DNA of 64,000 bases from Grimontia hollisae CIP 101886 (GTDB lineage: Bacteria > Pseudomonadota > Gammaproteobacteria > Enterobacterales > Vibrionaceae). Below are positions 39,507 to 49,611 of this stretch, piece after piece. Both the position numbers and the translations under genes were made by a program. How positions within the stretch are numbered: the stretch's first letter is position 1; every line of letters begins with the position of its first letter. The DNA is taken from positions 459,361 through 523,360 of the forward strand of contig NZ_ADAQ01000013.1 in assembly GCF_000176515.1 (NCBI RefSeq). Direction: 5' to 3'. The notes below the pieces were generated by a model, which saw nothing but the letters and a program-made list of their open reading frames with translations, was not told where the DNA came from and searched no databases.

Positions 39507-40154
39507 ATGAAAAAATTACTACTTCCACTGTTAATAACAAGCTCTTTTTCAGCCTCAGCGGCCCCTTACATCGGTTTAGAATATGGAATTGGTCATACAA
39601 ATCATAATGTAGAGGCCCATTTCCTACAGGATAACCTGGTACTGAAACCTGACCTCGACGAAGGTATTTTCAGCGGTATCGTCGGCTATTCATTTAATGA
39701 CACCTGGGCCATAGAACTGGGCTATAGCCAATATGAGCCAGATGATGGCCGTTCACAATACCTTGGTGTTGAAAAAGTCAATGGCCAGGATTACCTCACT
39801 GAACATGAGTGGGACGCATCCATCAAAGCTAAGCAACTTTCGCTGGCACCGGTATATCACTATACGCTGAACGACAAATGGACAGCCAAATTCAAAGCCG
39901 GTCTGACATACACTGAATATAAGGCGCAGGCTAACAAGCATAAAGACTATGAATTGGTCACCAATAACGATGTTGAATTCAGCGAATCGCTTTATCACCA
40001 ATCAGATAAATCAAAGAGAGTGGGTGCAATGTTGGCTGCGGGAGCAGAATACAAAGTGCTACCTAAACTGGCGATCGGTAGTAATGTAAAATACCAATTC
40101 GACAGTTATGCAGATACATTGTCTCTGAATATTTATACCAACTACTACTTTTAA
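39507..40154 (+). CDS. AcfA-like outer membrane beta-barrel protein
   Basis: The 215-residue protein has a signal peptide (cleavage near ASA-AP), opens with PYIGLEYGIG and ends in YTNYYF, an outer-membrane ending. The layout is an eight-stranded barrel like OmpW/OmpA porin-fold proteins, and it most resembles AcfA, the accessory colonization factor of Vibrio cholerae. Role in colonization is not implied by the sequence alone. Confidence 0.72.
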   Translation: MKKLLLPLLITSSFSASAAPYIGLEYGIGHTNHNVEAHFLQDNLVLKPDLDEGIFSGIVGYSFNDTWAIELGYSQYEPDDGRSQYLGVEKVNGQDYLTEHEWDASIKAKQLSLAPVYHYTLNDKWTAKFKAGLTYTEYKAQANKHKDYELVTNNDVEFSESLYHQSDKSKRVGAMLAAGAEYKVLPKLAIGSNVKYQFDSYADTLSLNIYTNYYF

Positions 40155-40721
40155 TGGTATCGGCAGAGCATTAAAAAACGCCTGACGATACACACTTGGC
40201 AGAAACCCGTTCACTGACGGTGTCCCTACCAAGCTCCCCAAGTGACCAGAGAGACAGGCTCAGGTCACTTGGGAATACCCTATCCTTCGGTGCTTAAGCA
40301 AAGCGTGTGACATGTTTAGTACAGAACACGCAATCCATTCCTTCACTCAATTTGCGTTTTTTCTGTTTTCCTACGAAATAATGTGATCACCCTTGTACTT
40401 GTTGTCATCAAAGCACTACAATCCAGTCGCACCAAACCCAACCTACTTTTTAATGATGCATGTTGAGGGTTGTTGTTCAACGCCCATTGAGACCCATAAG
40501 AATGAACCTCAATACTGGGCCTGATTGAAAGATCAACACACCTGCAAAACGACCAAGCACTTGCAGGGCACTGAGCGCCGGAGTGAATTCAATATACAGA
40601 AAAAACAATGAGTCACTCCTCCACCAAAATAAACCGGCCAAACTGACAGTGATGAAGTCGAAAAGTGGAGAGTCAGTTACGCTAGATTTCAGTGTCCCAC
40701 CTAAGCCCGAAGATAATAAAG
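40155..40721. other. 567-base intergenic region before ygiQ, with a strong hairpin
   Basis: CCCAAGTGACC (40237-40247) pairs perfectly with GGTCACTTGGG (40263-40273) across a 15-base loop, without a T run; it may end the acfA-like transcript. The remaining sequence has an open minus-strand frame from 40809 to 40477 that overlaps ygiQ and looks hydrophobic, but it has no ribosome site or recognisable domain. I support no gene here. Confidence 0.5.
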
Positions 40722-42989
40722 ATGAACTCGAATAGATTGACTGAAAAGAAAATTTTTGACTACCCAAAATTTTGGGCTGAGTGTTTTGGTCCGGCTCCAT
40801 TCCTGCCAACCAGCAGGGAAGAAATGGACATGCTCGGCTGGGATAGCTGTGACATCATCATTGTTACCGGTGATGCTTATGTCGATCACCCCAGTTTTGG
40901 TATGGCGGTTATCGGGCGAGTGCTTGAAGCACAGGGCTTTCGCGTGGGGATTATTGCACAGCCAGACTGGCAGGATAAAAAAGCCTTTATGGCACTGGGT
41001 CAGCCAAACCTCTTCTTCGGTGTCACCGCCGGGAACATGGATTCCATGATCAACCGTTATACCGCTGACCGCAAACCACGACACGATGACGCCTACACGC
41101 CGGGTAATGAAGGCGGTAAACGCCCTGACCGTGCGGTATTGGTTTACTCGCAGCGCTGTAAGGAAGCCTACAAAGATACTCCGATCGTTTTAGGTGGTAT
41201 TGAGGCAAGCCTTCGCCGCCTTGCACACTATGATTATTGGTCAGACAAAGTACGCCGTTCTGTGTTGTGTGACGCCAAAGCTGACATCCTGCTTTTTGGT
41301 AACGCCGAGCGTGCACTGGTCGAGGTTGCACACCGCCTGTCCCGTGGTGAAAAGATTACCGACATGGCCCGTATTCCCGGCACCGCAGTGATGCTGAAAA
41401 AAGTGCCGGCAGGGATGACGGAAATCGACAGCTCACGTATCGATAAACCCGGCAAAGCGATGGTAATGCCAAACCCATACGCGACCGAATCAGCGTGTGC
41501 AACTGACAAAAGCAGCGAGAAAGAAGAAGCCGCACAACCTGTGATGGTCCGTCCTTCACGGCATGATGCGGAAAACAGCTTCGTACGCCTGCCTTCTTAC
41601 GAGAAACTGCTGAACGACCGAATCCTCTATGCGCATGCCAGCCGCGTGATGCATCTGGAAACCAACCCCTATTCTGCACGCGCACTGGTACAAAAACATG
41701 GTGAGCGTGAACTTTGGGTCAACACGCCGCCGATCCCCCTGACAACAGAAGAGATGGACTACGTATTCGGACTGCCGTTTGCACGAGTGCCCCACCCCCG
41801 CTACGGCGATGCAAAAATCCCTGCATATGAGATGATCAAAACCTCGGTTAACATCATGCGCGGTTGTTTTGGTGGCTGCTCTTTCTGTTCGATTACCGAG
41901 CACGAAGGCCGCATCATCCAGAACCGCTCACAAGAGTCGATCATCAACGAAATCAAAGATATCAGAGAGAAAGTACCGGGCTTTACCGGTGTTATTTCTG
42001 ATTTGGGTGGCCCAACGGCGAACATGTACCGCCTTGGCTGTTCTGATCCGCGTGCAGAGAAAAACTGCCGCCGTCCGTCGTGCGTGTTCCCGAAAATCTG
42101 TGAAAAACTGAATACCGACCACAAACACACTATTGACCTCTACCGTGAAGCGCGTGAACTTGAGGGTGTCAAGAAAGTGGTTATTGCGTCAGGCGTGCGT
42201 TACGACCTTGCTATAGAATCGCCCGAGTACGTAAAAGAACTGGTCACCCATCACGTTGGTGGTTACCTGAAAATCGCACCGGAGCACACTGAGAAAGGCA
42301 CGCTCGATCTGATGATGAAGCCGGGCATGGGCACCTATGATCGCTTCAAAGAGCTGTTCGAAAAATACTCAAAAGAAGCTGGTAAGAAGCAATACCTGAT
42401 CCCATATTTCATCGCCGCGCATCCGGGTTGTACCGATGAGGACATGATGAACCTGGCACTGTGGCTGAAAGAGAATGACTTCCGCTGCGATCAGGTACAA
42501 AACTTCTACCCATCCCCGATGTGCAACGCAACGGCGATGTATCACGCGGAAACCAATCCGCTGAAACGGGTGAAATATAAAAAGCGCGAAGAATTGTTTG
42601 TTGCAAAAGGTGAACGCCAGCGCCGTTTGCACAAAGCCTTCCTACGTTATCACGATCCGGCCAACTGGCCATTGCTGCGTGAAGCGCTGATCAGCATGGG
42701 TAAACGTCACCTGATTGGCGATCGCCCGGGTTGTCTGGTTCCCCGTGAAGGCTCAGAAGCAGAAATGACACCGGCACACCGCCGTGGTTCCAGCCGTCAT
42801 GGCGCGAAACGGTTTGCAACCAAGCATCCGAATCAACCGGATATCCGTAAACCTAACTCGCGCAACGGAAAACCTGCGGGCAAGAAACCGGCAAATGGTA
42901 AACCTGTTTCTCCAGGTGGCAAGCCGAAAGCCCACTCAAACACAGGTAAACCAGCTCAAGCGGGTAAAAAACGCCCGGCAGTAAGATAA
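40722..42989 (+). CDS. ygiQ: YgiQ-family radical SAM protein
   Basis: This 755-residue protein has an N-terminal UPF0313 domain ([15 protein letters not shown] onward), a radical SAM core with the cluster motif CFGGCSFC (about residue 385) and a C-terminal region. The final 60 residues are a basic, low-complexity tail with repeated GKP units. The substrate is unknown. The ATG at 40722 gives the family N-terminus; a GTG at 40692 would add ten residues. Confidence 0.92.
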   Translation: MNSNRLTEKKIFDYPKFWAECFGPAPFLPTSREEMDMLGWDSCDIIIVTGDAYVDHPSFGMAVIGRVLEAQGFRVGIIAQPDWQDKKAFMALGQPNLFFGVTAGNMDSMINRYTADRKPRHDDAYTPGNEGGKRPDRAVLVYSQRCKEAYKDTPIVLGGIEASLRRLAHYDYWSDKVRRSVLCDAKADILLFGNAERALVEVAHRLSRGEKITDMARIPGTAVMLKKVPAGMTEIDSSRIDKPGKAMVMPNPYATESACATDKSSEKEEAAQPVMVRPSRHDAENSFVRLPSYEKLLNDRILYAHASRVMHLETNPYSARALVQKHGERELWVNTPPIPLTTEEMDYVFGLPFARVPHPRYGDAKIPAYEMIKTSVNIMRGCFGGCSFCSITEHEGRIIQNRSQESIINEIKDIREKVPGFTGVISDLGGPTANMYRLGCSDPRAEKNCRRPSCVFPKICEKLNTDHKHTIDLYREARELEGVKKVVIASGVRYDLAIESPEYVKELVTHHVGGYLKIAPEHTEKGTLDLMMKPGMGTYDRFKELFEKYSKEAGKKQYLIPYFIAAHPGCTDEDMMNLALWLKENDFRCDQVQNFYPSPMCNATAMYHAETNPLKRVKYKKREELFVAKGERQRRLHKAFLRYHDPANWPLLREALISMGKRHLIGDRPGCLVPREGSEAEMTPAHRRGSSRHGAKRFATKHPNQPDIRKPNSRNGKPAGKKPANGKPVSPGGKPKAHSNTGKPAQAGKKRPAVR

Positions 42990-43013
42990 CCTCTTGGCAG
43001 GAACATAAAACAC

Positions 43014-43040
43014 AAAAGCGAACCGAAAGGTTCGCTTTTT
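43014..43040 (+). terminator. Rho-independent terminator after ygiQ
   Basis: AAAAGCGAACC and GGTTCGCTTTT form a perfect 11-bp stem with a GAAA loop and T run, 24 bases after the stop. Confidence 0.93.
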
Positions 43041-43079
43041 GTCTGTTTGAAGCGATGAAAGTGTTCTGATAGCAATATA

Positions 43080-43235
43080 TCAGCGCATCAGTTCCGAAAT
43101 GACCAATATCACTACAGCAACAGCAGCCACCGTAACGGCACCAATCGTTAGCTTCTTCTGAGACGTTTCATCAAGGAACTTGGTAGCAAAAAAACCAATG
43201 AGAATAAGGCCGACAATAAATACAACTTTTACCAT
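43080..43235 (-). CDS. 51-residue membrane protein of unknown function
   Basis: An ATG at 43235 with GGGG eight bases upstream opens a 51-codon frame. The product has two hydrophobic segments (about 3-18 and 30-46) linked by a charged turn (KFLDETSQKK) and ends SELMR. The clear helix-loop-helix pattern and ribosome site argue that it is real. I believe similar small proteins occur in Vibrio but cannot name a family. Confidence 0.7.
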   Translation of the reverse strand: MVKVVFIVGLILIGFFATKFLDETSQKKLTIGAVTVAAVAVVILVISELMR

Positions 43236-43546
43236 TCTGATACCCCGGCATGATACCCATTTAGCAGACCTTTATAACAGAGCTGCTCATTGGCTAAACA
43301 TCTTTTTGATTTTTAAAGACTATCACACAACAGGCGACAGAGTGCCAGCCTTATGTTGTATTACCTTTTTATCCAACAATGTGATTCTCGAATATAGAGG
43401 CAGATTCGTGCTGGGTATAACAGCTATGGCAACGCGTTACCAAAGCGCGATGTGGCGTTTTCTAGACTCATCACAGAAATAATAATGGCCTTGATTGTTA
43501 TCATCAGGCCCCCATCAAATGGCAGCCCAGGATATTCAACCTTGTT
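43236..43546. other. Intergenic region, no gene seen
   Basis: These 311 bases are AT-rich. GGCCTTGAT and ATCATCAGGCC near 43487-43510 could form a weak terminator for the minus-strand VOC gene. I see no gene. Confidence 0.5.
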
Positions 43547-43966
43547 TTATTCGCTAAGATGATCTGTCGGGCAGCTTAACATCCAGCGAATACCGTATTT
43601 ATCGGTGACCATACCAAACCTGACATTCCAAAACGTATAATCCAATGGCATCACGATTTGTCCCAACTCTGACAGCGCCATAAACACTTCGCTCTGTCTT
43701 TTTTCATTGTCAAAGCCGACGTGAAAGGCAACATCTCCTGATCCTTGCGCTAAGGAGTCATCCAAACCGTCAGAGGCGTAAAACCCCACTTCAGGTGACG
43801 CAAACTCAGCATGCATGATCCGATTGAGTAAGTGTTCAGGAAACTCTACCGGCGAGTCATTATATGTAGCAATGTGTTTCACTTCCCCAGCCAGTGCCTG
43901 ACTGTAAAAATCGAGGGCATTCCTACAAACGCCATGGAACGTCACATGTGGTTTTAACCCGATCAT
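43547..43966 (-). CDS. VOC-superfamily protein, PhnB/YjdN-like
   Basis: The 139-residue protein is a two-repeat vicinal-oxygen-chelate fold of the PhnB-like type (PHVTFHGVCRNALDFYSQAL at the start, then MPLDYTFWNVRFGMVTDKYG). These are often annotated as glyoxalase-like or demethylubiquinone methyltransferase-like, but their reaction is usually unknown. It is transcribed from the minus strand upstream of no close partner. Confidence 0.85.
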   Translation of the reverse strand: MIGLKPHVTFHGVCRNALDFYSQALAGEVKHIATYNDSPVEFPEHLLNRIMHAEFASPEVGFYASDGLDDSLAQGSGDVAFHVGFDNEKRQSEVFMALSELGQIVMPLDYTFWNVRFGMVTDKYGIRWMLSCPTDHLSE

Positions 43967-44115
43967 GCCTGACTCCTTCCATTTCTACATGTGTCTACCA
44001 ACCAGATTATCAGCTACTCCCCGCTTCTCCGCCTAATAATTAAGACGCTCATTGATTTCTTGCTGGATACTCAAACAGCCTCAAGCTGCAGGCTTCAGCG
44101 AGGAGAGGTTGAAGA

Positions 44116-47100
44116 TTACGCCAGTTTTGCCAATACCTGCACAGGGTGCTGCAGTTTTTTGCCCTCAAAGCGCTTTACCTGGCTTCGGCAGGAATAACCT
44201 GTCGCCATACAACGCGATGCCGGTAAGGATTCCAAGCGGGGTTTCCAGCTCAAACCGAAAATGCCTCTGGAATTTTCCAGCTTGTCAGATTCATGCCCAT
44301 ACGTACCCGCCATGCCGCAACAGCCCACCGCCACAGCTTCCAGCTTGCCGCCAAAGTGTGCAAAGATTTTGCCCCACTCAGCTTCTGCATTCGGCAACTT
44401 GGTTTTCTCTGTGCAGTGTGCAAAAAGATACCAAGTATCTTTATCAACATTCTCTTTTGGCGGCACATCTGCAATCACGTTGAGCAGCCACTCGTGCGCT
44501 GTCTGCACCTGAAAATCACCACGGTTTTCGCCCAGAATGTCGTTGTATTCGTCGCGATAGCAAAGCACCAGCGCAGGATCAACACCCACCATGGGTACAT
44601 TCAATGCGGCCAACTGATTCAGGAAGTCAGCCGTATTGCGGGCAGTTTTGGCAAATTTCTTCAGGAAACCTTTGATGTGCTGCGCTTTACCGTTTGGTTT
44701 GAACGGCACCAGCATCGGCTTTTTACCCAGCTTCTCTGCCAAGGTAACCAAATCCTTCACCACATCCGCTTCATAAAAGCTGGTGAACGGGTCCTGGATG
44801 ATAAGCACGTAACGGGCTCGCTCCTCATGGCTCAGGGCTTTCAGCCATGCCAGATCGAACTTGGTCGCATGGTGGCCATCGAGTGATTCCATCAGTGTCG
44901 GCACGGACAGCGCAGGCGCATCAACATACCCGATGGTTTTCTCTGTTATTGCCTGCGCCCATTTTGGCTGAGTTAAGGCATTTACTATCACCGGGGCTTT
45001 TGCCATCCACGGCAACATGGTTTCAATGTTGGCAACCAGGTAATCTTTGGCTGGACGTTGGTAACGGCTGTAATAGAGATGAATAAAACGCGAACGGAAA
45101 CTCGGCACATCGACCTTAATAGGACACTGGGTTGCACAGGCTTTACAGGCCAGACAGCCATTCATCGCGTCCATCACTTCATGGGAAAAGTCATAATCGT
45201 CTTTTTTGGCAAGCCAGGTATTCTTGAAACGCGCAACAATCTGCCGGACTGACGGCGTTTTCTCCATCAGTTCTTTTTCCAGGGTGACGGGATCAACACC
45301 CTGCTCTGCCAGCAGTCGCAGCCACTCACGAACAATACCAGCACGGCCTTTAGGTGAGTGACGGCGGTCGTAACTGATCTTCATCGACGGACACATTGGC
45401 GAGCTGGTGTCGTAGTTGAAGCACAGGCCGTTACCGTTACACTCCATGGCTTGCTTGAAGCTGTCGCGCACAGTGACTGGGATCTGGCGATCCAGAGTGC
45501 CACGTTTCTCACCATCCACCTCCACCAACGGGTCGGTACTGTCAATGGGGGTACAGATTTTTCCTGGATTCATACGGTTATGCGGATCGAACGCGGCTTT
45601 GACTTTGCGAAGCTCGTTGAACAATGTCTCACCGAAAAACTCAGGGCCATATTCAGAACGGAAGCCTTTGCCGTGCTCACCCCACATCAAACCACCATAT
45701 TTCGCCACCAGTGCGACCACCTGATCAGAAATTGTCTTCATCAGGCGCTCTTGTTCCGGATCGCAGAAGTCCAGCGCAGGGCGAACGTGCAGCACACCCG
45801 CATCCACGTGGCCAAACATGCCGTAATTAAGGTTATGGCTGTCCAACAAGGCACGGAACTCAACAATGAAATCAGCGAGGTTTTCCGGTGGCACACAGGT
45901 ATCTTCAGCAAAGGCGACAGGTTTTGCGGCTCCTTTCGCGGCACCTAAAAGGCCAACTGCCTTTTTGCGCATGTTGTAGATTTTGTTGATAGATGCCAGA
46001 TCGTTGCAGACCTGATAGCCGATAACCCCCTTGTCACCGGCTTCAACCAACGTATCCAGGCGTTTACACAACGATGAAACCTGACGTTCAGTTTCGTCAG
46101 CATCGTTGCCGGCAAATTCAACAATATTGATGCCCTGCATATCCTTGCCCGGCACGTCGGTCAGTAAGTCTTTCACCGTGTTCCAGACAATATCTTCACG
46201 CGCCAGGTTCAACACGCGTGAGTCCACCGTTTCCACCGAAAGTGCATTGGCTTCCACCATTACTGGCGCACTGCGAAGTGCTGAGTCAAAGCTGTCATAT
46301 TTCACGTTAACCAGCGTACGCACTTTGGGGATTGGCGTGATATTCAGCTTCGCCTCAGTAATAAACGCCAATGAACCTTCCGCGCCACAAAGCACACGTG
46401 CAATGTCAAACGTTTCGTTTTCTGGCTGGTAGGCATTTTTAAGATCATAACCGGTCAGAAACCGGTTCAAAGGCGGGAACTTGGCCTCGATTTCCGGGCG
46501 CTTGGTGCGACAAATTTCTGCGACGGTTCTCAGCGCATTTCCGGCATAGTCATCACGTGTGTTACCGGAAACATCGCTGATATGCAGTGGCTCAGTATCC
46601 AGTACAGAACCGTCTGCCAGCACCGCTTTAAGCGCCAGCACGTGATCGGATGTTTTACCGTAACGCAATGACCCCTGACCGGATGCATCGGTATTGATCA
46701 TGCCACCCACGGTTGCGCGGTTACTGGTAGAAAGGTCGGGCGAAAAGAAAAAACCGTGGGGACGAAGTGCATCATTCAGCGCATCTTTCACCACCCCGGC
46801 CTGAACACGCACCCACCCTTCTTCAGTATTGATCTCAAGGATATTGCGCATATGGCGGGACATATCGACAACAATATGCCGGGTCAGCGACTGACCGTTG
46901 GTGCCGGTGCCACCGCCACGTGCGGAGAATTTAATGTCAGCGAACGCTGCGTCTTTGCACACCTCCCCCAACAGGGAAATGTCTAAGGTCGAGGTTGGAA
47001 ATACCACCGCCTGGGGAAGAAGCTGGTAGATCGAGTTATCCGTTGCAACGGCAAGACGGCTGGCGTAGAAAGTCTCCGTTTCTCCCTGGAAACCTTTTTC

Positions 47101-47187
47101 TTTTAATGCATCAAGAAAACGCCCGACAGTTGGGTCGAGCGTATGCTGGTGTGACAGTGCTGGTAACATCATGCTCCCTGAAGCCAT
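44116..47187 (-). CDS. ydiJ: YdiJ, FAD/iron-sulfur D-2-hydroxyacid dehydrogenase
   Basis: YdiJ oxidises D-2-hydroxyglutarate and related acids and passes electrons through iron-sulfur clusters. The 1023-residue protein has an N-terminal FAD-binding domain (GGGTGTNGQSLTRH, TVGGMINTDASGQGS), an FAD-oxidase C domain (FGHVDAGVLHVRP), and 4Fe-4S ligands in CLACKACATQCP. It ends with a CCG-type domain holding GCCGMAGTYGHE. Length and order match E. coli YdiJ. The start at 47187 has AAGGAG upstream at a long spacing; ATGs at 47172 and 47169 are alternatives. Confidence 0.92.
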   Translation of the reverse strand: MASGSMMLPALSHQHTLDPTVGRFLDALKEKGFQGETETFYASRLAVATDNSIYQLLPQAVVFPTSTLDISLLGEVCKDAAFADIKFSARGGGTGTNGQSLTRHIVVDMSRHMRNILEINTEEGWVRVQAGVVKDALNDALRPHGFFFSPDLSTSNRATVGGMINTDASGQGSLRYGKTSDHVLALKAVLADGSVLDTEPLHISDVSGNTRDDYAGNALRTVAEICRTKRPEIEAKFPPLNRFLTGYDLKNAYQPENETFDIARVLCGAEGSLAFITEAKLNITPIPKVRTLVNVKYDSFDSALRSAPVMVEANALSVETVDSRVLNLAREDIVWNTVKDLLTDVPGKDMQGINIVEFAGNDADETERQVSSLCKRLDTLVEAGDKGVIGYQVCNDLASINKIYNMRKKAVGLLGAAKGAAKPVAFAEDTCVPPENLADFIVEFRALLDSHNLNYGMFGHVDAGVLHVRPALDFCDPEQERLMKTISDQVVALVAKYGGLMWGEHGKGFRSEYGPEFFGETLFNELRKVKAAFDPHNRMNPGKICTPIDSTDPLVEVDGEKRGTLDRQIPVTVRDSFKQAMECNGNGLCFNYDTSSPMCPSMKISYDRRHSPKGRAGIVREWLRLLAEQGVDPVTLEKELMEKTPSVRQIVARFKNTWLAKKDDYDFSHEVMDAMNGCLACKACATQCPIKVDVPSFRSRFIHLYYSRYQRPAKDYLVANIETMLPWMAKAPVIVNALTQPKWAQAITEKTIGYVDAPALSVPTLMESLDGHHATKFDLAWLKALSHEERARYVLIIQDPFTSFYEADVVKDLVTLAEKLGKKPMLVPFKPNGKAQHIKGFLKKFAKTARNTADFLNQLAALNVPMVGVDPALVLCYRDEYNDILGENRGDFQVQTAHEWLLNVIADVPPKENVDKDTWYLFAHCTEKTKLPNAEAEWGKIFAHFGGKLEAVAVGCCGMAGTYGHESDKLENSRGIFGLSWKPRLESLPASRCMATGYSCRSQVKRFEGKKLQHPVQVLAKLA

Positions 47188-47376
47188 TTTTGAGCCCGTT
47201 CTCCTTATACCCCATTCACCTGAAAGTGCAGCATTCAGGTTGTTTGGGTATTTATACGGCCTCTGGCAATCTTATGAATGAACGACTGCCATCACTTTAC
47301 CTCACTCAAAAGAAGCATCAAAGCGTTTCTAGGTGTTCTGAAGCCTAATAAATACAACAACGCAAACGTTTACGTG

Positions 47377-48831
47377 CTACCGAACAAATTGATGAAAAAT
47401 CCGGGGTGTCACCACCAGCAACCACACCGAAATCGCCCAGACAGAGGCGCAATTTAATGCCACAATCACCCAGTTAACCGCATAACGTGACGACACATAA
47501 TTTTCCACGAGCACAATGGTCAGTATGCCGCCAGCAGCAATCAGGAAAAACGTCAGCTTGTCAGAACGGTGAACGGCCGTCACGTAGTGTGGGAAAGCCT
47601 TAAGCCATAGCAACGCACTGTAAACCCCCAAACAACACGCAGCTAGGTAAACAATGTGGGGGTGATGAATTGCTATACCCACGGTTCCCGTAACCGCAAA
47701 CGCACCCAACCAGAATCGGGCAGATGTCAGCACTTTTTTCTGGTTGGCATATCGCCAATCACTTACTCGCTTCAGCCCCAGACTGAAACCAATCCCAATA
47801 AGAGCACCAAGCAGAATATCGGTGGGATAATGCTCCCCTTGCAACATCACTTTGGCACTGATAACCGAGACAAAGAGCCCTCCGACAAGAGCGAAGCGCT
47901 TGCGGCCTTTAGGGTGCTTTTCTTTGTTCCAGTTAATCAGCAACCAGCAGAAGAAGAACGTAATAAGGGCCACCATGGTACTCGGAAAGGTATAACCCAA
48001 CGTATCCTGTTCTCCAAAAACCGGATCGATAAAGTATGGCCTTGGCACCACCAGTACTGTTGTCAGCACCAACACAAAAACCGAAATTGCCAACAATCCG
48101 GCACCATAAACCAGTGCCGCCCGATGCCCTTGATACGTCCGGATAACTACCAGAGTTAGCAGGAAAAACACCGGAGAAACCAGGCTGCCGACAACAATGC
48201 TTCCGCTGGAAAACAAAGCCAGTAGTGGATTATCTGTTTTCCATTGATGTAAGGTCTGGAGCGCCGATAGCTGGGCCTGATAAAAAGGCGTCAGTACTTC
48301 ATCTTCTCCGGGCGCTAACACAAACTGGCTCGGCGGTACATCTTTTATCCATTGCTGGAACCGCCACTTGTGCTCGGGAAAGCGGTAATTGTCCCGCACC
48401 ACTTTGATGTCAGGAAGCATCAATACACGCCTCACCTCTTTGCCGAAATGAGGCGCTGACCAAGCCATCAAGACCTTACGTTTAAACGAGTCGATAAAAT
48501 ACGGCACCGGTACAGCCAGTTGACAGGCAAATATGGCAGAGTTGTAGGTGCGGGCAATTTGCTGCCCCACAATCACATCAAGCCCCGTTTCCTCAAACAC
48601 TTCACGTTTTGCCGCTTGCTCCGGGGTTTCGTCCCCAGTGATTGAACCTCCGGGAATCGAAAAGCGACCACTGATGGTTTCATCCACCATCAAAATATTT
48701 TTGTCGTTGTCCACGATTAAGCAATCTGCTGCCTCAATCGGCAACGTACTATTGATGGCGTTGTCCTGATTTGCCCATGCTCCAGATGAAACAAGGAAAA
48801 GCATCCCTAAAACGCATTGCGTTATGCCCAC
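47377..48831 (-). CDS. Nudix hydrolase fused to a PAP2-like membrane domain
   Basis: The 484-residue protein has a signal peptide or anchor, a Nudix domain (about 30-165) and a multi-helix PAP2-like membrane domain (about 205-480). The Nudix box is complete: G62, E68, R76-E77, E80-E81 and G83. In the PAP2 domain R264-P265, H334 and D338 are kept. The first-motif lysine position is T257, PSGH reads PSTM (283-286) and the serine-arginine pair reads K327-V328. The phosphatase is therefore probably inactive and may serve as a membrane platform. Such fusions occur in Vibrio. Confidence 0.85.
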   Translation of the reverse strand: MGITQCVLGMLFLVSSGAWANQDNAINSTLPIEAADCLIVDNDKNILMVDETISGRFSIPGGSITGDETPEQAAKREVFEETGLDVIVGQQIARTYNSAIFACQLAVPVPYFIDSFKRKVLMAWSAPHFGKEVRRVLMLPDIKVVRDNYRFPEHKWRFQQWIKDVPPSQFVLAPGEDEVLTPFYQAQLSALQTLHQWKTDNPLLALFSSGSIVVGSLVSPVFFLLTLVVIRTYQGHRAALVYGAGLLAISVFVLVLTTVLVVPRPYFIDPVFGEQDTLGYTFPSTMVALITFFFCWLLINWNKEKHPKGRKRFALVGGLFVSVISAKVMLQGEHYPTDILLGALIGIGFSLGLKRVSDWRYANQKKVLTSARFWLGAFAVTGTVGIAIHHPHIVYLAACCLGVYSALLWLKAFPHYVTAVHRSDKLTFFLIAAGGILTIVLVENYVSSRYAVNWVIVALNCASVWAISVWLLVVTPRIFHQFVR

Positions 48832-49138
48832 TGGCTGATTGTTCCCATGTTATTTGACTTCCCGTTCATTGACACCATACGGCAAATCACCGGTTGGTTT
48901 TATCCCCAACGACCCGAGGTAGCAGGGAGTTTAGGTATAGAGACTATACAAAAATGAAAGACATCATTGTTGCATCAAGAGTGAGCCAATAACTGATAAA
49001 AAACATGAATAATTGCCTCACTAAATAAGCAAAAACTCAAAATTAATACATACTTAAAAGAAATACCCAATCCCTATTCAGGTACTGATTGCACTGCCGT
49101 TAGTGTCAACAAAACGACAGTTATCATGGGAGATTAGG
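48832..49138. other. Divergent intergenic region Nudix-PAP2/BLUF, no gene seen
   Basis: These 307 bases separate two divergent genes and become AT-rich toward the BLUF gene. Promoters must lie here, but I see no convincing consensus site or gene. Confidence 0.5.
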
Positions 49139-49549
49139 ATGAGCGATCAATTACAACAGATAGTTTACATTAGCAGTGCTGAGCATCCCTTTACCGACGA
49201 AGAGTTTACGGAAATGCTGGCAGCCATTCGTAAAAATAATGAACAAAACGGCGTTACCGGTATGCTGCTCTATAAAGATGGCGATTTTATCCAGGTCATC
49301 GAAGGTGAGGAGCCTGTGCTTACCCCTTTGTTCAAAAAGATCTGTCAGGACAAACGTCACTATTCCGTAGTTGAGATGATGCGAAAGCCTATTGTGGAAC
49401 GCCAGTTCAAAGAATGGAGTATGGGGTTTCACCACATCAACAGTGATGATCCCAGACTGGAAGGCTTCAACCGCTTCTTCGATGATGATACTGCTCACGA
49501 GATTGATCCAGGCGAAGCATTGAATCTCTTGCTGGTCTTCAGGGAGTAG
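49139..49549 (+). CDS. BLUF-domain blue-light photoreceptor
   Basis: This 136-residue protein is a BLUF domain, which binds FAD and changes hydrogen bonding on blue light. The key residues Y10, N34, Q52, W93 and M95 match AppA Y21, N45, Q63, W104 and M106 in exact spacing. There is no output domain, so signalling must go through a partner. GGGAG lies six bases before the ATG. The gene faces the minus-strand PilZ, receptor-tip and diiron-protein genes. Confidence 0.93.
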   Translation: MSDQLQQIVYISSAEHPFTDEEFTEMLAAIRKNNEQNGVTGMLLYKDGDFIQVIEGEEPVLTPLFKKICQDKRHYSVVEMMRKPIVERQFKEWSMGFHHINSDDPRLEGFNRFFDDDTAHEIDPGEALNLLLVFRE

Positions 49550-49611
49550 CCAGGTTTCTGTTTTGCTCAACCCTGAGGGTGCTGATGCACCCTTTTTACA
49601 TCTTGTTTGGC

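Noticed and set aside
40477-40809. A minus-strand hydrophobic frame before ygiQ
   Set aside because: It overlaps the ygiQ coding start, has no ribosome site and no recognisable family, although the hydrophobic stretch was tempting.
45358-45948. A 196-codon plus-strand frame inside ydiJ
   Set aside because: ydiJ on the opposite strand matches its family over its whole length, and the antisense frame has no recognisable features.
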